From positions 58,275 through 122,274 of the forward strand of contig JAOIVW010000007.1 of NCBI GenBank assembly GCA_028224375.1: DNA of 64,000 nucleotides. The letters are read 5' to 3'. Shown here piece by piece: positions 58,004-64,000 of the stretch. This DNA is from Hellea sp. GTDB taxonomy: Bacteria; Pseudomonadota; Alphaproteobacteria; Caulobacterales; Maricaulaceae. The stretch's first letter is position 1. Each line of letters begins with the position of its first letter. A program made the position numbers and the translations under genes. The notes below the pieces were generated by a model that saw nothing but the letters and a program-made list of their open reading frames with translations, searched no databases and was not told where the DNA came from.

Positions 58004-58032
58004 TAGGCGTTTAAACCCCGTTTTTTGGGTCA
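58004..58032 (-). promoter_or_regulatory. ECF-type promoter of the phosphatase gene (motif copy 2)
   Basis: On the minus strand: TGACCC (58032-58027), N17, CGCCTA (58009-58004), the same spacing as at the kinase. Predicted start of transcription is about 40 bases before the phosphatase ATG. Its -35 faces away from that of the RTX gene, 23 bases apart. Confidence 0.65.
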
Positions 58033-58053
58033 TATTAAGATTCTATAAACTAA

Positions 58054-58084
58054 TTTGACCCGTTTTACCGAATTCTTGCGCCTG
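58054..58084 (+). promoter_or_regulatory. ECF-type promoter of the giant RTX gene (motif copy 3)
   Basis: TTTGACCCGT, 12 bases, TTGCGCCT: TGACCC (58056-58061), N17, CGCCTG (58079-58084). Both blocks (10 and 8 bases) are identical to the kinase promoter at the same distance, while the spacers differ. Predicted leader is about 27 bases with GGAG before the ATG. Confidence 0.7.
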
Positions 58085-58117
58085 CCTAGATAACCAACTT
58101 TTTTATCGGAGCGCATC

Positions 58118-61100
58118 ATGGCCTTTTTCTTTGGGAATAATTTCAACAACACCATTAATGGTACTAACTTCTTTGACTTCATATTGGGCCGAGGCGGCGA
58201 TGATACAATATTTGGTTTTGGGGGTAATGATATCATTTTGGGCGGAAGCGGAAATGACTTTATTGATGGCGGTGATGGTAATGACAGTTTGTTTGGCGGA
58301 ACAGGTGATGATACGATACTTGGCGGCTTAGGTAATGATCTTCTAAGCGGTCAAAATGGGAATGATACCCTTGATGGCGGTGCCGGGAATGACCGGATCT
58401 TTGGCGGGAATGGTGAGGATGTCTTAGTCGGCGGTGATGGTAATGATTTGCTCTCGGCCGGACGCGATAATGACACCTTGGATGGCGGCGCCGGAATTGA
58501 CAGGCTTTTTGGAAGTTCAGGTAATGATGACCTTTTTGGAGGTGCGGGTAATGACTTCCTATATGGCGGATCAAATGATGATATCCTAGATGGCGGTATT
58601 GGCCGCGATGTTGTGCGCGGCGGCAGTGGGGATGACGTGCTGACCTTTACTTTGGCAGGAGATGGCGGCGAATTAAACACCTATAGAGGCGACAGAGATA
58701 TTGATACTCTGATCATTAACTTAACGGCTGCAGAATATGCGCAAGACGGCGTTCGTGAAGATATTGTCGCTTATTTGGACTTCATCACAGCCCAGACACG
58801 GTCAAATGGCCAGGCCTCTACTCGTAGCTTTGTTATTGATAGCCTTAATTTGCGGGCCGGGAGCATCGAGATTGTTCAGCTATTTGTCGATGGTGTTTTA
58901 ACGGACCCGACAGCCGTTGATGCTGTAGATGATGCGGTTACGACAGATGAAGACAGCGTTTTGAACGGTGACGTCAGTTTGAATGACATACCGGACTCTG
59001 GCGTAACCTTTACTTTGATAAGCGGTGTGTCCAATGGTGTTCTGACCTTAAATGCGGATGGTACTTTCAGTTTTGACCCTGCCGGAGATTTTGAAGCTTT
59101 GGATGATGGTGATACGGCCACAGAGACATTTACCTACGAAATCAGTAATGGCGCGACAACGGATACAGCCACTGTAACGATTACAATTGAGGGCCGCAAT
59201 GATGCCCCTATTGTAAGTGCGATTTCAGAAATGGTGAGTGAAGATGCCGGCGGCTTTTCAATAGATTTACTTTCCACTGCCAGTGATGTTGACATGGGCG
59301 ATGTGCTCTCAGTGAGTAATATCGTTCAAACGGGCGGTACGAGTGCAACCGTTATGCTCACAGACTCAGTGCTGGATGTTGATTTGGATGACTTCCAATT
59401 TCTTGCAACGGGCGAAACTGAGACTCTTACCTTTACTTATGACGTAAGTGACGGAGATGAGACTGTCTCCAATACTTTCACGCTCACAATAAACGGTGAA
59501 AATGATGCCCCGACTGTCGATGAAGCCCTAGCCGTCAGTGCGACGGAAGATGATGCTAGCTTTACGGTTGACCTGCTCAGCGGCGCAGCGGACGTAGATG
59601 CTTCTGACAGTTTATCTGTAGCAAACCTTACCCTGGTCTCCGGCGACGCGTCCGGCGTCAGCGTGAATGGCGATAGTTTGGATATTGATCCGACCGCTTA
59701 TAACGCTTTGGCTGTCGGTGAAAGTGTCACCATTTCCTATAGTTATGACATTGAAGATGAGAATGGCGGCGCTGTGTCTCAAACAGCCACAATTACCATC
59801 ACGGGCGAAAATGATGCGCCCACTGTTGATGCGGCGATAGAAGCGTCTGCCACAGAAGATGATGCAGGGTTCTCTGTTGATTTGCTAGAGGGCGCGTCTG
59901 ATGTTGATACGTCTGATACCCTGGATGCCATTAATATCACGCTGGAATCAGGGGATGATTCCGGCATTACTATAAATGGAAACAGCCTTGATGTTGATCC
60001 ATCGGCTTATGACTATCTGGCTGTTGGCGAGATGGCCGTGATTACTTACAGCTATCTTGTTGATGACGGTAATGGCGGCAGCGCGGCGCAAAGCGCGACA
60101 ATTACCATTACAGGTGAGAATGACGCGCCGATGGTTGAAGCGGCGATAGTCGCCACAGCGACAGAAGACGATATGGCGTTTTCTGTGGATCTATTGGACG
60201 GCGCTTTCGACCCTGATGCGTCAGATCTCCTATCCGTCACAAACCTCACGCTCATTTCAGGCGATGCTTCGGGTGTGAGCGTAAATGGGAACAGTCTTGA
60301 TGTTGACCCCTCTGCTTACGATAACCTAGCGGTCGGTGAGAGCGTCATCATTTCCTATAGCTATAATATTGAAGATGGGAATGGCGGCACTACATCTCAA
60401 ACAGCCACAATTACCATCACGGGTGAAAATGATGCGCCCACTGTTGAGGCGGCGATAGACGTCAGCGCCACAGAAGATGATGCTATATTTAGCGTTGACC
60501 TTTTTGAGGGCGCCTCTGATCCCGACAGTTCAGATGAGCTGTCCATTGCAAACCTCATGCTGACCAACGGAGATGCCTCTGGCGTTACCGTCAATGGCGA
60601 TAGCTTGGATGTAGACCCATCGGCTTATAATTTCCTCGCTGTGGGCGAAAACGTCGAAATAACCTATAGCTATGACATCGAAGATGGCAATGGAGGCAGC
60701 GTCGCTCAAACAGCTACGATTACCATTACAGGTGAAAATGATGCGCCAACAGTTGAAGCAGAACTTGCAAGTTTTGGATTCGAAGATGGGGCTGTATTCT
60801 CCTTAAATCTGCTGGACGGCGCTGAAGATGCTGACCTTTCAGACATATTGAGCGTAACAAACCTTACGCTTTTATCAGGTAATGATGACGGCGTTACAAT
60901 ATCAGGCGACAGTCTGGCTGTAGACCCCAATGTCTATCAATCTCTGGCTGCGGGCGAAGTCGAAACCATTGTTTACACCTATACGATTGAAGACGGAAAT
61001 GGCGGGTCTATTGGCCAAACCGCGACATTGATTGTCATTGGAGAAAATGACGCTCCCACGATTTCCGGCGCGGTTACAGCGCAAATAGATACGTCAAATG

Positions 61101-64000
61101 ACACTATCTTTGTAAACCTGCTGGAAGGTGCCTCTGATATTGATATTGGCGATGAATTAGAAGTCGTAGATTTTGAAGTTACGTCAGGAAATGATATTGG
61201 CATCTTTGATAATGGCAATACAGTCGAAGTTGATCCGAGTGCTTATGATTTTCTGGCACCCGGCGAGCAGACCGTTATCGTTATTTCCTATACAATCTTT
61301 GATGGAAGTGGCGGCGAAATAGCGCAAACAGCGACAATCACGATTACAGGCGCGGGAGATCCCAATTCTGCGCCAACAGTCTCAGGCCCCGTTCTCAGCA
61401 CTGTAACTGAAGACGATGCCGCGTTTTCCCTAGACCTCCTTGCGGGCGCAATGGACGTTGATGGTGATGCCCTTAATATCACAGACCTGACATTAACAGG
61501 CGGTGATGCAAGCGGCGTCACCGTTAACGGTAATAACTTGGATATCGACCCTAACGCTTATAACAGCCTTGCGTTTGGCCAGAGCGAAGTCATCACTTAC
61601 ACTTATGATATCGAAGACGGGAATGGCGGGCTCGTGTCTCAAACCGCAACTATTACAATTACAGGCCAGAATGATGCGCCTGTCGTCGCGGCCGCTTTGA
61701 GTGCAACAGCCAGTGAAAGCGATGCGGTCTTTACATTAAACCTGTTGGAGGGGGCCTCTGATGTAGACGCTACTGATACGCTCAGCGTGTTAAATTTTGA
61801 ATTGGTCTCAGGCGATGATAGCGGCGTGACCTTTAATGGAAACTCTATTGACGTTGACCCGAGCTTTTATGAGGACCTTTTGGTCGGCGAGAGCGAAGTC
61901 ATTACCTATGAATACCAAATCACTGACGGCAATGGCGGCACAGTCGTTCAAACAGCAACCATCACCATTAATGGACAAGGTGTTGGCAATAGCGCGCCAA
62001 CTGTCTCAGGCGCCGTCAGCGCGTCTGCGAGCGAAGATGATGCAGCTTTCACTGTAGACTTACTTGACGGCGCAATGGACGTCGATGGCGATACGCTGGA
62101 GGTTAGTAATCTTACCTTAACCGGCGGCGATGCTAGCGGTATTACACTCAACGGCAATAGCCTTGAGGTTGACCCCAGCGCTTATAATTTCTTGGCCATC
62201 GGCGATATTGTCACTATCACTTACAGCTATAATATCGAAGATGGAAATGGCGGCAGCGTCGCTCAGACCGCCACTATAACCATTATGGGCGAGAATGATG
62301 TACCTGACGTCAGCGCCGAAACAAATGTCGTCCAAGAGGGCGACGGGATTAGCGGCACAAGCGATGTAATGGGTAATTTGCTGACCACAGCCTTTGATGT
62401 TGACGGCGATGACGTGTCGGTCGCCGAAGTTGACGGTCAAAGCGATGGAAGCTTGGGCGTAGCAGGGACATATGGCGCGCTGACATGGGACCCAGTGACA
62501 GGCGAATATGTCTATGCTCTCGATAATTCCAATGTCGATGTACAGGCGCTTGTCGGCGGGGAAACACTGACAGAAACATTTACCTTTGAAGTTCAAGACG
62601 GCAATGGCGGATTTGCCTCTCAGACATTGACCATCACAATTAATGGCCGGGATGACGGAATTTTCACAGAGCAAAATGACATCGTAAATCTTGACGATGT
62701 TGCGGCGCTATATGGTGAGGCCGGATTTAATGGAAATGTCTTGGACGGCTTGGCAGGTGATGATCAGGTCACGCTTTTCTCGGGTGAGCCCGGTTTTGAT
62801 ACGGCATTTGCCGGAACGACATTTATGGGCGGCGCAGGCGATGATACCATCCTCCCAATAAATGATTTCATGAACGCCGATGGCGGCGCGGGAAGCGATA
62901 CGCTCGACTTTAGTCAGCTTCAGGATCAAACGACGGGCATCATTGCCAATCTCGATACGCAAACGATTTCGGGCGCAGCAAGTTTTGACATTGCTGGGTT
63001 TGAAAATCTTGTTGGCACGGATGGAAATGATACGCTTACGGGTTCCGTGGACGCGAATTTCCTAGACGCGGGCGCAGGCAATGATACCGTTTTCGTAGCC
63101 ACTGGCACGGATGGATCGCTTGACCAATTTGAAGGCGGCGACGGCACGGACGTGCTCCATAATAATGGCACTGAAAATCTACGGCTCGGGTCCTTTGACG
63201 GCTTTGAAACTGTCCTTTTGGGTAATGGATCACTCATTGGGACGAGTGACAGCGAAATCGTTGATCTGACAGGTATTTTTTTTACGGAAGTTGATTCGTC
63301 GTTGATTGTAGATGCGGGCGATGGAGATGACCAAATCACGGGTATTAGCATCGGGGCAATCGCTAATAATGGTGTCAGCGTTTTTAGTGAGACCTATGAT
63401 CTTGGCGACGGTAATGACACCTTCACCGGCTCTAGCAACGCCATAAATGAGACTATTTTGGGCGGTCTTGGTGATGATGACATTAATGGCGGCGGCGGTA
63501 ATGATCGCATTTTCGGTGATGCGGGCGCTGACATTCTTTCAGGCGGCGAGGGGAATGATATTATCTTTGTCGACTCGCTGACCGATGACACGCAGACCGA
63601 TTTGTATCTGGGCGGGTTGGGGAACGACACTCTTGATAATTTGGGTGATAGTAATCTCCAAATTTTCAATTGGGATAGCTCGGATCCAGAGGGTTCTGCG
63701 AACGGATCGGGCATCGAAACAATACTCCTTAACGGATCTACGATTGAAGGTTCGTCAGGCGATGACAGCTATAATTTCGGCGCAACTCAGATTGTGCAAG
63801 TTGCTAATGCGACACGCCTCGCGCTTGATGCAGGGGCAGGCAATGACACCGTGATTGGCGCGTCTGTTCAGTCGATAAACCTGTCAGGCATTGGCGGATT
63901 CACGCGTTATAACCTCGGCTCTGGCGATGACAGCTTCACGGCTCAAGGCGATATTATCGATCACATCTATGGTGATGAAGGCGACGACATTATTGACGGC
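58118..64000 (+). CDS. Giant RTX/cadherin-repeat secreted protein, N-terminal 1961 codons (runs off right edge)
   Basis: An open frame from ATG 58118 (GGAG upstream) to the window end without a stop. There is no Sec signal, so type I secretion through a C-terminal signal is likely. Residues about 25-180 are RTX nonapeptides (GGxGNDxLx) that bind calcium. A VCBS-type domain at about 265-360 follows, then ten cadherin/VCBS-like repeats of 101-106 residues (about 360-1392), each ending near ENDAP, a further VCBS unit to about 1515, and a second RTX region from about 1540 on. It is very acidic. Probably a large adhesin or S-layer-like surface protein. No type I secretion genes are in the window. 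Confidence 0.93.
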   Translation, partial: MAFFFGNNFNNTINGTNFFDFILGRGGDDTIFGFGGNDIILGGSGNDFIDGGDGNDSLFGGTGDDTILGGLGNDLLSGQNGNDTLDGGAGNDRIFGGNGEDVLVGGDGNDLLSAGRDNDTLDGGAGIDRLFGSSGNDDLFGGAGNDFLYGGSNDDILDGGIGRDVVRGGSGDDVLTFTLAGDGGELNTYRGDRDIDTLIINLTAAEYAQDGVREDIVAYLDFITAQTRSNGQASTRSFVIDSLNLRAGSIEIVQLFVDGVLTDPTAVDAVDDAVTTDEDSVLNGDVSLNDIPDSGVTFTLISGVSNGVLTLNADGTFSFDPAGDFEALDDGDTATETFTYEISNGATTDTATVTITIEGRNDAPIVSAISEMVSEDAGGFSIDLLSTASDVDMGDVLSVSNIVQTGGTSATVMLTDSVLDVDLDDFQFLATGETETLTFTYDVSDGDETVSNTFTLTINGENDAPTVDEALAVSATEDDASFTVDLLSGAADVDASDSLSVANLTLVSGDASGVSVNGDSLDIDPTAYNALAVGESVTISYSYDIEDENGGAVSQTATITITGENDAPTVDAAIEASATEDDAGFSVDLLEGASDVDTSDTLDAINITLESGDDSGITINGNSLDVDPSAYDYLAVGEMAVITYSYLVDDGNGGSAAQSATITITGENDAPMVEAAIVATATEDDMAFSVDLLDGAFDPDASDLLSVTNLTLISGDASGVSVNGNSLDVDPSAYDNLAVGESVIISYSYNIEDGNGGTTSQTATITITGENDAPTVEAAIDVSATEDDAIFSVDLFEGASDPDSSDELSIANLMLTNGDASGVTVNGDSLDVDPSAYNFLAVGENVEITYSYDIEDGNGGSVAQTATITITGENDAPTVEAELASFGFEDGAVFSLNLLDGAEDADLSDILSVTNLTLLSGNDDGVTISGDSLAVDPNVYQSLAAGEVETIVYTYTIEDGNGGSIGQTATLIVIGENDAPTISGAVTAQIDTSNDTIFVNLLEGASDIDIGDELEVVDFEVTSGNDIGIFDNGNTVEVDPSAYDFLAPGEQTVIVISYTIFDGSGGEIAQTATITITGAGDPNSAPTVSGPVLSTVTEDDAAFSLDLLAGAMDVDGDALNITDLTLTGGDASGVTVNGNNLDIDPNAYNSLAFGQSEVITYTYDIEDGNGGLVSQTATITITGQNDAPVVAAALSATASESDAVFTLNLLEGASDVDATDTLSVLNFELVSGDDSGVTFNGNSIDVDPSFYEDLLVGESEVITYEYQITDGNGGTVVQTATITINGQGVGNSAPTVSGAVSASASEDDAAFTVDLLDGAMDVDGDTLEVSNLTLTGGDASGITLNGNSLEVDPSAYNFLAIGDIVTITYSYNIEDGNGGSVAQTATITIMGENDVPDVSAETNVVQEGDGISGTSDVMGNLLTTAFDVDGDDVSVAEVDGQSDGSLGVAGTYGALTWDPVTGEYVYALDNSNVDVQALVGGETLTETFTFEVQDGNGGFASQTLTITINGRDDGIFTEQNDIVNLDDVAALYGEAGFNGNVLDGLAGDDQVTLFSGEPGFDTAFAGTTFMGGAGDDTILPINDFMNADGGAGSDTLDFSQLQDQTTGIIANLDTQTISGAASFDIAGFENLVGTDGNDTLTGSVDANFLDAGAGNDTVFVATGTDGSLDQFEGGDGTDVLHNNGTENLRLGSFDGFETVLLGNGSLIGTSDSEIVDLTGIFFTEVDSSLIVDAGDGDDQITGISIGAIANNGVSVFSETYDLGDGNDTFTGSSNAINETILGGLGDDDINGGGGNDRIFGDAGADILSGGEGNDIIFVDSLTDDTQTDLYLGGLGNDTLDNLGDSNLQIFNWDSSDPEGSANGSGIETILLNGSTIEGSSGDDSYNFGATQIVQVANATRLALDAGAGNDTVIGASVQSINLSGIGGFTRYNLGSGDDSFTAQGDIIDHIYGDEGDDIIDG
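58190..58655 (+). repeat. N-terminal RTX (GGxGxD) nonapeptide block
   Basis: About 17 nine-codon calcium-binding repeats such as GGDGNDSLF and GGAGNDFLY, directly at the protein start. RTX blocks usually sit near the C-terminus; a second block is found from about 62740 to the window end. Confidence 0.88.
59195..62290 (+). repeat. Ten tandem in-frame cadherin/VCBS-like repeats, about 309 bases each
   Basis: Measured at the codon before each Asn-(Asp/Ser)-(Ala/Val)-Pro boundary, units begin at 59195, 59498, 59807, 60116, 60425, 60734, 61043, 61361, 61667 and 61985, with the next boundary at 62291. Lengths are 303, 309 (five times plus 59498-59807), 318, 306, 318 and 306. Each unit carries the pattern SATEDDAxFxVDLLxGAxDxD...GxSxDVDPSAY...ITYSYxIxDGNGG. 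Confidence 0.9.

Noticed and set aside
58260..58680. Two overlapping minus-strand frames (104 and 109 codons) opposite the RTX gene
   Set aside because: They are antisense shadows of Gly/Asp repeats (Pro/Ser- and His/Arg-rich translations) and lack ribosome sites.
59779..62157. Series of similar 60-80 codon minus-strand ORFs ending in near-identical peptides
   Set aside because: They repeat at about 309-base steps because they are antisense to the tandem repeats; not a gene family.

Overview
The window looks like a piece of chromosome from an alphaproteobacterium of about 50% GC. It is probably a marine Hyphomonadaceae/Robiginitomaculaceae-type member of the Caulobacterales/Maricaulales assemblage. 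That placement is inferred from gene content and order (nagZ-scpA-scpB-tatABC, yajC-secD-secF, secG-pyrG, lgt-midA-pgeF, TrmFO, a divergent uvrA/ssb pair sharing a GAAC-N7-GAAC LexA site) and not from any search. No rRNA, tRNA, CRISPR array or intact insertion sequence was seen.

Layout. 1-7.8 kb: the N-terminal part of a TonB-dependent receptor running off the left edge, a POT peptide transporter, a DUF937 protein, prs, a pgeF-midA-lgt operon and ubiK. 7.9-16.5 kb: a membrane-anchored winged-helix/TPR regulator, a structured non-coding stretch, a DEAD-box helicase, PH-domain, BON-LysM and VOC proteins, a Ca2+/Na+ exchanger preceded by an untracked 43-residue membrane ORF, and a pterin cluster (cysteine-less PTPS homologue, PTR1/FolM-like SDR, DUF2237). 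16.6-23.3 kb: secG, pyrG, bioB, a mazEF module preceded by a degenerate copy of the pyrG 3' end, erpA and a dGTPase. 23.4-32.5 kb: a SPOR protein, nagZ, scpAB, tatABC, a LysM protein, yajC and secDF. 32.5-33.5 kb: a nickel superoxide dismutase operon on the other strand. 33.6-44.9 kb: NDUFAF6-like protein, AbgT, DUF4153, trmFO, two less known envelope proteins, uvrA and ssb. 45.2-52.5 kb: a lone RnfD homologue with DUF2330, a Cu/Zn SOD, gyrA behind a hairpin-containing leader ORF, and an arsR-alkB operon. 52.6-54.0 kb: a gene-poor, AT-rich, apparently decayed stretch.

54.0-64.0 kb is the most interesting part. It holds a transmembrane Ser/Thr kinase, an ECF sigma factor of the kinase-linked (ECF43/TIGR02999-like) type, a PPP-family phosphatase, and the first 1961 codons of a giant RTX/cadherin-repeat protein that is still open at the right edge. 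The kinase, phosphatase and giant-protein genes each carry the same bipartite element, TGACCC-N17-CGCCT(A/G), with identical spacing and the correct orientation. The simplest reading is a self-contained circuit: the sigma factor, controlled by reversible phosphorylation, drives its own kinase, its phosphatase and a secreted giant adhesin. This is inference from sequence, but it can be tested directly.

Both edge genes (TonB receptor and giant RTX protein) are incomplete. Start codons were moved from the longest ORF where Shine-Dalgarno sequence, overlaps or family length argued for it.
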